A DNA stretch of 64,000 nucleotides from Cervus elaphus. Its lineage: Eukaryota; Chordata; Mammalia; Artiodactyla; Cervidae. The notes beneath the pieces are model-generated. The model was not told the origin of the DNA. It saw nothing but the letters and a program-made list of their open reading frames with translations, and ran no database searches. The stretch lies in contig NC_057823.1 in assembly GCF_910594005.1 (NCBI RefSeq), positions 58,836,015-58,900,014 of the forward strand, given 5' to 3'. Below are positions 1 through 12,500 of the stretch, piece by piece (position 1 is the stretch's first letter; every line of letters starts with the position of its first letter). Both the position numbers and the translations under genes were made by a program.

Positions 1-49
1 TCTCTAAGTTAGAAACATCTTCTTTTGACGGGGTCTATATTTCTATGTG

Positions 50-255
50 TGTGCCTTCTCAGTCATGTCTGACTCTTTGCTACCCCATGGATGGTAGCCC
101 ACCAGGCTCCTCTGTCCATGGAATTTTCCAGGCAAGAATACTGGAGTGGGTTGCCGTTTTCCTACTCCCGGGGATCTTTCAGACCCAGGGATTAAACTCC
201 TGCGTTGGCAGGCAAATTCTTTATGACTGTGCCATCTGGGAAGCCAATAGGTTCT
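50..255 (-). repeat. Bov-tA SINE
   Basis: Read on the - strand it runs from GGCTTCCCAGATGGC through the CTGGAGTATTCTTGCC block to GAGTCAGACATGACTGA, the tRNA-headed BovB-tailed ruminant SINE. It lies in the intron before the first exon seen. Confidence 0.9.
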
Positions 256-444
256 ACTGTCATGGAATTCAGCTCTGCCTAAGGGGCAAAGATTTAGAAA
301 TTCTGACTTAGAGTCTCCCCTCTGTATGGTAGCAACAGACATTATGTTAGTTTTACTTTAAGGTATTTACAGTCTAATGTTTGTGGGATATTCAAGTATA
401 ATTTTGTGATATTAATTTAATGGGAGTAATACAATTTCCCATAG

Positions 445-533
445 GAGCCCAAAGAAGAAGAGATGACTGAGGAAGAAAAAGCTGCCCAGAAGGCAAAGCC
501 AGTAGCTACTACCCCTATTCCTGGTACTCCGTG
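445..533 (+). CDS. TCERG1: TCERG1 exon: acidic linker before WW3
   Basis: Acceptor ...cccatag and donor gtatgt. Phase 0 at the start; ends two bases into a Trp codon (W30) that the next exon completes with G. Encodes a Glu/Lys-rich linker starting EPKEEE and ending PIPGTPW, the first Trp of the third WW domain. The acceptor is a TAGGAG tandem (NAGNAG) that could drop one Glu. Confidence 0.96.
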
Positions 534-3500
534 GTATGTAGGTTACTTTAATTAGTAAGTTGTTTTATTTATTTATTTATCACCATGTTTGGTTATTACA
601 TTATTACACAATAGGAAGAGAAAGTACTTTAAAAAAGTATGTGTCAAATACTGAATGTTTTTTGGTTGTTTTATTTTGGATTCTCAGACCTAAAACTCAG
701 CTGCTGCAGTATCTTGCTCTTCGCACAGAACTCTCTATTAATATTTACTGATTATAGTTATAGATTTGAACCACTGTAAGATCCTGAATCTCCTTTTTTA
801 TTGTTTGAAATGTTTTAAAATTGCTTTATATCCTCAAAATGATTATGTTTAGAGAACTGTGTAAAATTACATCTTTTTATCTTAGCTTTGAGTAGTCTGT
901 TTTTTCTTTCCTTTTTTTATTTGGTTCTCCCTTTTCTTCCTCTCCCCACATCAGGGCTTTCTTTCCCTATTCTATTTAATCTGTATTCAGTCTACTCATG
1001 GCAATGAGTTGGCTTGTTTCTTAAGTCTTGTAATCTGTAAATTCCCCTTCAACTTGTTTTCCTTTTTTCTCCTTGGTTTTATTATTTGTTCTATAGAATC
1101 CCACAGTCTGGGTTTTATTACTGGGTTTTATTTTTAATAGAATCCTCCATTCTGAATTTCCTGTTAATTTAGCAGGCAGTTACAGAGATGTGATCAAATT
1201 CATGCTTGATCTTTTTGGCAGACTAATTGATGATGACCTTTCCCTCAGGATGCATCTAGTTGTCCCTTTTTTTGTGTGTGATTTTAGTGGTCATTGCTGA
1301 TTTTTGCCTAGATCAGTGGTTTTCCGGAGAAGGCAATGGCAACCCACTCCAGTACTCTGGAAAATCCCATGGATGGAGGAGCCTGGTAGGCTGCAGTCCA
1401 TGGGGTTTCGAAGAGTCAGACACGACTGAGTGACTTCACTTTCACTTTTCACTTTCAGGCATTGGAGAAGGAAATGGCAACCCACTCCAGTGTTCTTGCC
1501 TGGAGAATCCCAGGGACGGGGGAGCCTGGTGGGCTGCTGTCTATGGGGTCGCACAGAGTCGGACACGACTGAAGCGACTTAGTAGCAGCAGCAGCAGCAG
1601 TGGTTTTCAATCAGAAGTAATTTTGGCCTCCTCCCCTCAGCCCCCTCCTCCCTGAAGTGGATGTTGGGCAAAGTCTGCAGGCATTTTTGGTTGTTGTAAC
1701 TGGAAGGTATTAAAGGCATGTGGTAGGTATAGGCCTGGGCTGCTCCTAAACACTCTACCATATACAGGGTAGCTCCCTATAAGAATTAATTAATTTGGCC
1801 CAAATGCCAATAATGCGGAGATTGAAAAACCTGGCCTTTAAAAAAAAAAAAAAAAAAAACCTGGCCTTTTGGCATATTTACTCATTTGCTTTTCCCACAG
1901 ACAAGACCAGTAGTGTCAGCAAGAGTATGATTACTGAAGACAGTAAGATTTTTTTCTGGTTATTTTCCTACCTAGGTGTGCTAATACAGTTCCAGTGGTA
2001 TGAGCTGTAAGTGTGGAGTGAGAAGCTGTCAGGACATTTCAGAATTAATAGAAAGACTATGGACAAAGAATTCTTGTGTCACCAGGGCTTCCCCTGGTGG
2101 CTCAGATGGTAAAGAATCCACCTGCATTGCAGGAGACCTGGGTTCGATCCTTGGGTTGGGAAGATCCCCTGGAGGAGGGCATGGCAACCCTCTCCAGTAT
2201 TCTTGCATGGAGAATCCCCATGGACAGAGGAGCCTGGTGGGCTACAATTCGTGGGGTTGCAGAGAGTCAGAAACGACTAAGCACTCAGCACATGGACAAA
2301 GAATTCTTGTGTCACAAAACTACCCTGTGCTAATAATATGCATGATAAAGTGCTTAGGGTGAAGTGTACTGATAATCTGCAGCATTTAATATATTAAAAA
2401 AATAAGACTGGCAGATACTTAGGGGAAGGATAGATATGTGATAAAGAGCATATGATAAAATATTAAGTCTAAATCTAGATGGCCAGTATATTGTGTTCAC
2501 TGTTCTAGAGACATTCTTTGAATATTCTGTATGTTTCAATTTTTCCATAATACTGAGTAAAAACCTATGGAAATAAACTAAAGAAATGCATCAGCAATTA
2601 ATCAATTGATATAAATATGTAAATAAAAATAAAGTTGCCATGCCAGCCTAGGTAAATATAAAATTTCAAATACCATAAGTTCAAAGATAAATTTTTCATA
2701 AGTTGAAATCCAACACAGGTTACAAACAAATTATGAATGGCAAATAAAGGCAGCCTCACTTTGACTTCGTTGTTCAGTGGCTCAGTCATGTCTGACTCTT
2801 TGCGAACTCATGGACTGCAGCACACCAGGCTTCCCTGTCCTTCACCATCTTATGGGGCTTGCTCAAACTCATGTCCAGACAGAGGACATCCCCTTCTCCT
2901 CCTGCCTTCAGTCTTTCCCAGCATCAGGGTCTTTTCCAGTGAGTTGGCTTTTCTCATCAGGTGGCCAAAGTATTGGAGATTCGGCTTCAGCATCAGTAAA
3001 GTCAAGTCGCTGAGTCGTGTCGGACTCTTTGTGACCCCATGGACTGTAGCCTGCCAGGCTCCTCTGTCCATGGGATTTTCCAGGCAAGAGTACTGGAGTG
3101 GGTTGCCATTTCCTTCTCCAGGGGATCTTCCCGACCCAGGGATCGAAGCCGGGTCTCCAGCATTACAGACAGACCCTTTACCGTCTGAGCCACCAGGGAA
3201 ACCCACTTCAGCATCAGTTCTTCCAGTGAATATTCAGGGTTGATTTCCTTTAGATTGGATTTAGATTGGTTAGATCTCCTTGCAGTCCAAGGTACTCTTA
3301 AGAGTCTTCTCCAACACCACAGTTCAAAAGCAGCAATTCTTCAGCACTCAGCTTTGTTTATGGTCCTGCTCTAACTTTCATACATGACTACTGGAAAAAT
3401 CATAGCTTTGACTAGCTGGACCTTTGTTGGCAAAGTATTGTCTCTGCTTTTTCTTAGGCTGTCTAGGTTTGTCATAGTTTTCTCCCAAGGAACAAGCGTC

Positions 3501-6500
3501 TTAATTTCATGGCTGCTGTCACCATCTACAGGGATTTGGGGGCCCCCAAAGATAAAGTCTCTCACTCATTCCATTATTTCCCCATCTATTTGCCATGAAG
3601 TAATGGGACCAGATGCCATGATCTTCATTTTTTGAATGCTGAGTTTTAACCCAAGTTTTTCACTCTCCTCTTTGCACTTTCATCAAGAGGCTCTTTAGTT
3701 CCTCAAAGTTTTCTGCCATAAAGGTGGTGTCATCTGCATATCTGAGGTTATTGATATTTCTCCCAGCGGTATTAATCCCAGCTTGTGTTTCATCTAGTCC
3801 AACATCTCTCATGATGTACTCTGCATATAAATTAAATAAGCAGGGTGACTGTATACAGCCTGGAAATTCTCCTTTCCCAGTTTGGAACCAGTCTGTTATT
3901 CCATGTCCGGTTCTAACTGTTGCTTCTTGACCTGCACACAGGTTTCTCAGGAGGCAAATAAGGTGGTCTGGTATTCCCATTTCTTTGAGAATTTTCCACA
4001 GTTTGTTGTGATCCACATAGTCAAAGGCTTTAGCGTAGTCAAGCAGAAGCAGAAGTAGATGTTTTTCTGGAATTCTCTTGCTTTTTCTCTGATCCAACAG
4101 ATGTTGGCAATTTGATCTCTGGTTCCTCTGCCTTTATGGCACGCTAAATCTTTGTGATGCAGTCTTAGTAAGCAATTGGAAAAGTTACAAGTCTCCATGA
4201 CCTTAAAGACTTTTGTTTTATCAAAACGTTAAAAACTTTATTAGAACCAGAAACTAAAGTTTACTGAACCTAGAAAATTTATAATTTTCGATCCTTCTTT
4301 ATTCTTAAAAAAAAAAAAAAAAAGGTAAAATAAAGCCAAACCGATGCTCTGAAATACCAAGAAAAAAAATTCCAGTGTAATTAAGGAAAACATGAAACTT
4401 CATAATTTACATGTAATTTCTTAGCTTATCTCTTAAGAAATAGTAATTTGAAGAGTGGCATGTAAGGATACCAAGAAATAAACTAATAAAATTTGATTAT
4501 GCAAATGAAGTAGCATGCTTGGTTAGCTGAACAGTTGAAAGTTACGGTTACCTATCTTATAAGAAATAGAAAATAATTAGGGAATTAAAGTTACACTGTT
4601 GATACATTCCTTCATTGATAAAACTTGGAAGATAATTTGGACAAGTGGTTATCTTTCAGGTATTCAGATGAACTATAAAAACATTAGGACCATGTAATTG
4701 CAGTTTTGGAGAGGGAATGGAGATGCTTCCTAAGTAAGACAGAAAGCCTAGAAGCTGTAAATAAAAAGATAATTAAATTTGATCTCATAAAAATATAAAA
4801 CTTTTGTGTGATAAGGTTTTGGGTATTTTGTAGACTAGAATCTTGCTAAATTCATCTATTATAGTTTTGTAGATTTCTCTGGGATTTTCTTCATGAAGAA
4901 CTCTATCACCTGCAGATGGGAGCACGTTTCTTATTTTCTGATTTTTAATGTATTTTCTTTTTCTTTTCTTGTTGCTAGGACTATCATATCAGTGCAATGC
5001 TAAGTAGAAGAAATGAACATCCCTGCCTTATTCTCCTTGTAGGGGGAGAAATTCAGTCTTTTACATCAGATATAATATTAGCTTATATGGTTTTTAAAAA
5101 ATTTGATACTGTTTTTATCATAAATCTATATCTTTTGAAATGAGTTTTTCTCTTACATTCTTTTAATATGGAGAATTACTCTGAATTTTGATTGTTAAAC
5201 TAACTTTAACAAGCATTTCTGTAATAAACCTTAATCATGGTAGATTAATCTTTTTAATGTATTGTTGGATTTGATTTGCTAGTATTTTACTAAGTATTTT
5301 TGCATCTATACTTGTGGCATGTGAATCCATAAGTTTCTTTGTAATGTTTTTGTTGGATTTTGGTATTAGGGTTTTGCTGGTTTCAAGAAATGAGTTGGAT
5401 GGTGATTGGTGATTTCTATTCCTCTATTTACTGAAAAAGTTTGTAAGATAATACTTTTTCATTAAGGTTTTATAGAATTAACAAATAAACCATCTGTGGT
5501 CAGAGTTTTTTGGGGGGGAAGATTTTTGGTAACAACTTAAACTTCTTTAATAGCTATAGGACCATTCATTTTGTTTTGTTTCTTATGTTGTCTTTGGTTA
5601 AGTTGTATTTTTCAGGAAATTTGCTTATTTTGTGTAAGTTGAATTTGTTCTAATTATTTTCTTAGTATCCTTTGAATGTTTCTGTTATTATTATTCTCTT
5701 AATATCCTTTAAATGTCTGTGATCTGTGGTGATACTGCTTTTTCTTTCCACATAGTGGTGATTTGTTCTCTCTTCTGGACCAATCAAGCCATAAGTTTGC
5801 CAGAAGTTTTAGGGTGGTTGGGCGCCTTCACTCTTGCCCACTCTTATTTCCTTTTTTCTGATTACTTTGGGTTTACTTTATACTTTTTCTAGCTTCTTTT
5901 TCTAGTAATTATGAAATTACTCTTAGGTCATTAGTGTTCTTATCATTTAAAGCTTAACAGTTTGCTTTAAAGCACTGCTTTAGCACCCTGGTGGCTCAGA
6001 GGTTAAAGTGTCTGCCTGCTGGGTCGGGAAGATCCCCTGGAGAAGGAAATGGCAACCCATTCCAGTATTCTTGCCTGGAGAATCCCATGGACGGAGGAGC
6101 CCTGTGGGCTGCAGTCCATGGGGTCGCAAAGGGTTGGACACGACTGAGCAACTTCACTTCACTTTAGCACCAGCCTACAAATCTTGATGTGTTGTATTCT
6201 CATTACCATTCAATTTTTATTTATAAAATTTATTTTTAATTTTTGTCCTTGACTCATATTATTTAGAAGTCTTTGTTTTCATTTCCTTAATTTGAATTTT
6301 TTCTGTGTATTTCACTTGTACTGATTTAATTGTCTTGTGGTCAGAGAATGTGCTTTCTTTGGTTTTGATACTTTCAAATTCATTAAGACTTTTTTTTTTC
6401 CAATTGTTCACCAGGTGTTCTTTCTTGGTACTGTTAGTTTTAGGGTTTGGTTGGTCTGGCAGTTGTTGAGATGGTTCTGTTAATCTATTATAATAGTGGA

Positions 6501-9500
6501 AATGCCTATTTCATCTGCTTTTTTTTTTTTTTCTATTTCATCTACTTTTAAGCTCTGTAAACAGGCTTATTATATATGTTTTACAGTTGTTACATGTTCC
6601 TGATTGTCTTTTTTTTTTATCATTATGAAAAGACTCTGTTTCTCTCTCATAATACCTTTTGTCTTGTGCTTTTTCCATCCATTTACTTTAAAGCTTTCTA
6701 TAATTTTATGTTTAAAGTTTCTTAAAACAGCTTATAGTAGTGTCTTGTGTTTTTATTCACTTTGGAATGTTTAGACTGTTAACATGAATGTAACTTCTGG
6801 TTGGATTTAAATCTATTATTTGTTTTCTGTCTTCTCTATTTTTGTTCCTCCATTCGCCCTTTACTCCCTTTATTTTAATTATTTGAACATTTTCTAGCAT
6901 TTAATAATTTATCTCTTGGCTTTCGGGTGATATCTCTTTGCATTAATTTTTAGATTTTCTTTTATTATAATATACCCACTTAACTATCATAGCCTACTTA
7001 TTATTGTAGCACTTCACGTAAAATGTGGGACCCTTGTTATCATATAGGTTCTTTTTTAACCTTGTACCTACTGACCTTTATGTTACAGTTGTCATATGTA
7101 TTACTGTTACATGCATTGAAAACCCCAACATGCGTTGTTCATAATTTTTCATACATATTTTGAAGAACTTAAGAGGAAAAAATCTTTGATACTTACCATT
7201 TCTGTTTTTTTCTCTTCATTACTAAGGATCCAGGTGCTTTTTTATTTATTTGTTTGGTATTTTTTTAGGTATCACTTCCTTTCAGCCTGAAAAACTTTCT
7301 TACAGGACAATTCTGATAGAAATGAAACCTCTTGGTTTCCCTTCATTGAGGATATCTTCTTTTCCTTTGTTCCTGAAGGATGTTTTTGCTCTATATGGGA
7401 TTCTAGGTTGGCATTTCCTTTTTTCCTGGACTTTAATGATGTTGTTTTAACGTATTTTTGCCTCTCTGGTTTCTGGTAGGAAATCCACAGTCCCTGGACT
7501 AGTTTCCCTATTTGTTTTCTGCCGTACTTTTTGTTAGCTGCTCTCAAGGATTGTTCTTTATATTCGATTTCCATCTGTTTATGTTGTGTCTAAAAATGAT
7601 TTTCTAGAAGTTTATCCTGTTTGGGGTTCACTGAACTTCCTTAGTATTTATGTCATCTACCAAATTTGGAGATATCTTTGGGCCATTTTGTCTTTAGATT
7701 TTTTCTGCCCAGACATGTCTGTCAGGCATTTTGATATAGTCCCATAGGTTCCTGAAACACCATTCTTTTTTTTGTTTTCTTTTTTAACAGTTTCTCTGCT
7801 GAGAACCTCTGTCTTCTTTCAAGTTTTGGCTTATCTTTGTTTTGTTTTTCTTTATCTCATTAAGTGTAATTATAATTGCTGCTGTAAAGTGTTTGATTAT
7901 TTCAACAATAGAGACTTTGCCTGATTAATTTTAACATCTAGGTCACCTTGAGCTTGGCAGCTGTTGGTTAACTTTGATTATCTGGTCATAAAGACCTGCT
8001 TAAGAGAAATCAGAGAAAAACTAAGAGAAGTTTTAGCTGCCTGTGCTACTATTACTGTGCAGCCAGGGGCCTCAGCAGAGGTTTGAGGGAGGAGAAATTT
8101 ATACCCTTGCTTCTCTAAATTTTGACTCCATAGCTGTATTTCGTTTTTTTTTTAAACCTTAGAGAGTTCTTAGGTACTTGTTTCTTTCCTTATTGTTGCT
8201 GAGTTTCTAGTTGTAATTAATAGGAACACTGGGTTGTACTGGGTTACAGTGCCATAGCACAATAGGTGCTTTTATTTTTAGATACTTGATATAGTCAATT
8301 ATTAAAAGCTTCATAAATAATTGCATTTGAGTTTGTAGTCTGTCTGGTTTGGTAAGAAATAGTATTATGTAATAGGTCAGATGCTGTGGTATGTTCTTTA
8401 GCTTTAGAACTGTTTAATAGCATTATTATTTGCTATTAGGCTCATCTTTTGTGATAGGTTAACATTGAGTGTGCCAGACATGTTCCTGAGCACTCTAAAT
8501 TCTGATCATGAATGTTTTGCTTTTCCTAGTTTTTGGTTAGTGTGTTGAGTTGGTATTTTACTTAACCCATAGCCAGTCACCTCTCCTTTTCTGAAAATCA
8601 TATTTGGCTCCCTGTAAGTAATAATAATGTGAATGTGTCCTTCCCCACCACTACCACCTCCCCTTTTGATTGGATGGCATTAAAAGACCTAACTATAAAA
8701 TATGTTCCATAACGTAAGAAAATGTTTGACTATTCCTAGGTGTGTTGTTTGGACTGGTGATGAGAGGGTCTTCTTTTATAATCCTACCACCCGTCTTTCT
8801 ATGTGGGACCGGCCCGATGATCTGATTGGAAGGGCAGATGTTGACAAAATTATTCAGGAGCCCCCGCATAAAAAAGGGATGGAAGAGGTGAAGAAACTGA
8901 GTAAGTCTTAAATTAGCATTTGTCCTCTGATTTTAATATGCTTTTAATATTTTTATGGAAAATATGAGGCAGTTTAGAAATGTCTGTTTTCAAGGAATAT
9001 AAGGAAAGGAATATTTGAGAAATGGAAAGTAGACTGCTCTTCTAGATTGAGTTCAGATGATTAAAAAATAGAGAATTTGGATAAAATTATGGTTTGTAAA
9101 TATTTATTATATGTATTTTAAAAGCATCTTGTTCTTTTCAAGGTTGTCAGTTAGTCCAGGATATGTTGTACTGCTGATGCTTGCTTCATTCTTACTAATA
9201 GTACTGCAATGCTCCTCGGTGAGCCTTTTAGCACCTTTTGTGATTAGTGTTACATATTTTGAAATATTCAAGCTGTACAGAGTATTTTTAAAATATTGTT
9301 TATTAAAATTTGGTTAACTAAAACTGCAGTCTTTTAAACTTGATGAAATTTGGGGAAGTAAACCTTATTCCTGGGACTAGAGAGATGCCTGCACCTTCTT
9401 AAGAGATAATCTTTTAATTCACCTTACCCTCAGACAGCCTTTCAATATATAAGATATATAATAAATATAAATATTTGTATTTAATTTTTATTGCATTTTT

Positions 9501-12500
9501 TATTGATAATTTGCCATGGTATTGATAGGATTATGTTTTTTAAAAAACCCTTTATGTAGTATAGAAGCACGATAAATGACTCATTTAATACTTTAGTTGA
9601 AACAAATCCTGATATATCATTTATAATAATTGATAAATCTTCATAGATTATATATATACACGTGGTACTAACATTTTCTGCTTGCTTGTGATTTCCAAAT
9701 TATTGGAACTTGGTCTACCTGGTGCAAAAGGTGTAAGGGTTTTATTCTTTATTTGATAAATATTCACTTATTTGATAAATGAATACAATATTCATTTATT
9801 GATAATTTTTATGTTACTAAAAATTTCAGAATGAAGCAAATTTAAAGGGAAGATTAATAGAGGAGTTGTAGAATTATCATGATTTGTTTAATGTTTTATA
9901 AAGAAGTGTTATAGATACATAAATAGTTGAGTAATTTTATTAAAGAAAAGATTGTGTAACATGTACATATAACTATTCATAATTTTTGAAATTTTTTTTG
10001 CCAGGGCACCCAACCCCGACAATGCTGTCCATCCAAAAGTGGCAGTTCTCTATGAGTGCAAGTGAGTGAGCTATAAGTTGCAGCTTTAAAAAAATACTGC
10101 TGACACAAGCGTTCCAGTAGTGGTTAGCAGAAGGATTCATACCTAAATATTTAAATTGTTGCTTGCTTATTTTTATTCTGACAGTTAAATTAAATTTTCT
10201 TATAGTTAAAGAAGAACAAGAATTAATGGAAGAAATGAATGAAGATGAACCTGTTAAAGCCAAAAAACGGAAGTAAGTAATACTTATAGTTTATGTAATT
10301 TAGGTAGATTTTTACCTTTTAAAAGATGATTAGGCTGCAGTCAGTTCATGATTAGGACAGGTAATGTGTGTGTTAGGAGGCAGAAGTCATGATTGCTCTC
10401 TTTAGGCCTATTACTAAGCCTTGCTTTAGGATGTAGAAATGGTGTCCCTTCGGTTTCTAGATGTGGAAGAGTTTTGGTTATTTAAATATGTATTATGAAG
10501 CCAAATGACATTATTATGATAAATTGTTTTCAGAGGTTCATTACACCTGAATTTTATAAAAATAGAAGTGTCCTTCCTAATGTAGATCCCAACAGCTACC
10601 GTTCCAAAAATCTGATAAATGTAGACCCAGACTTCTCTCTCTTTTTATATACTTGTCACTTCACTTAGTCCTTGTATCCATGGTCATTACTTGTTGAAGA
10701 GGGAACCCCTGAGCTTATTATTATTAGAAAGTGCTCTGAGAGAAAGAGAGTGGTATAAACGGAAGCCTTAGTTTGACCAGTGTGCAGTAAAATATGAATG
10801 TTACTAATTATGGGGGGTGAATGGGTGGGGTAGAAGGTGTTTGTATATGAGTGGGGGAGGCATGGGACCATTATTTAGCAGCAAGAAGGAAAGTTTGAAG
10901 ACATTATTATGGATTGGTTTATCATAGTCCTTATCTGAGGACAGATTGAATGCAGCCAAATTATGGCAAAGAAATCAGTAAGACAACCCCTGTTAAGGGT
11001 GTTTCTTTTTTTAAAAAGTTTCTTTATTGGCAGCCGTGTTAAAGAAATTAAGATATTAAAGTGTGACTCATAATTGACCACAGTAACAGCAGCTGTTTGA
11101 ATTTTTACAGTTGACTTTTTAGTTCTTGACCAAATGTATTTTTTATTAGTTGTAATCAACTGAATTTGTCTTCTTTTAAAAATCTAGAATAAGACTTTGT
11201 TTTCTTAATATTATAAATGACTGTATTCATTCTGTTTATGTACCATGATTTTGGATGTTCCTACAATGTTAAACTTTTAGGTTGTTTTTAATTGTTTGTT
11301 CTTATAGACAACTCTGTAAGGTTTTTAACTGCTTTTATCAGGAGAATGTCAAAGAAGTCCTTTATGTGGATTGCCCGAGCTTCTCTATTTAGGTACAAAG
11401 CTAAAAGCCTATTTTTCCTGGCTTAGTTTTTCTTTTATTTCTTTTATTGAGATAGATAGTGATAGTTTGTATTGTGACATTTTCATTTAGTATAATTCTG
11501 TAAAGGTTATTTGTTTTCATTAGTTGTATTTCTTGTCTTTTAACTCTTTATATAAATAGTTCTTAAATAAATTATTATAAGAGGGTATATTGTTTGGCAA
11601 ATTGCTTTTACCTGTTTGTTTTGTGCATATCTTAGGTCACAGACTATCTCGCTAAGTTCCTGCAGGTCACGGATTATATCTTCTATTTTTGATTCATTCC
11701 CTAAATTGCTAAATACCTCTCACCATATCTGGGCTAGCCTTAGTTCCATTTAAATCTCCTGGGCTACCTTCATTTGCCTATATAGCATGATTTTGAATTT
11801 CCTAATGTTCTGTTTTCTTAATTCCCTTAAATTTATGCAGGAAATATGAACCAATTTTATTTGTATACAAAGCAGATCAAATTTAAGATGGAAGATCTGC
11901 TTAAACACACCTGAGTATTACTGAATTACTTTTTTTGATTATTCACATGAATGGGCCTTCTTCATAGGGCAGATGTTTGAGAGGTGACTTAATTTCATGT
12001 TCACAAACTCTCCTGAGTACTGTACAGCAGCAGGGGTGCCCTTAGCCCTGAGGTGCATTTTTGGAGAAACGAGAAGTAGTTTAGTCATTGATGAACAGTT
12101 CTAATTCCACCTAACTACTCCGGGGCCTATGTTGCTCTCTGGGACCTGTCCTTCAACTTAAATCTCAACTTATCACCCAGAAAGTGAGTAAAAAAAATGT
12201 CAGGTAGGTAAGGTATATATCTCACATATCCACTTGGCCAAATTTGCAGATATTTTATTATCAAAATAAATATTTGAGATTAGTAAGACTTTTACCAATT
12301 TTTATTAGATTAAAAATGGTATGCATTTATAATGTAAAAACATTTTGGAAAATACTGTTTTTCCTATATCGTTTCAAGAACTAAAAATTATATTCTGTGC
12401 TGTTTGATTCTAACACATAGAGTTTTATTGCAATATTGGATAAGTTTTGTTTTTTAAGTAAGGTCGTTTATTTTGTGTATCAAGTAGTATTAGGGAGAGA

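Noticed and set aside
2737..3243. 168-codon + strand frame
   Set aside because: It reads across antisense BovB and Bov-tA. These elements give long frames by composition, and the peptide contains translated SINE text.
3660..4097. Reverse transcriptase-like protein frame on the - strand
   Set aside because: It is the broken BovB LINE remnant, not a host gene.
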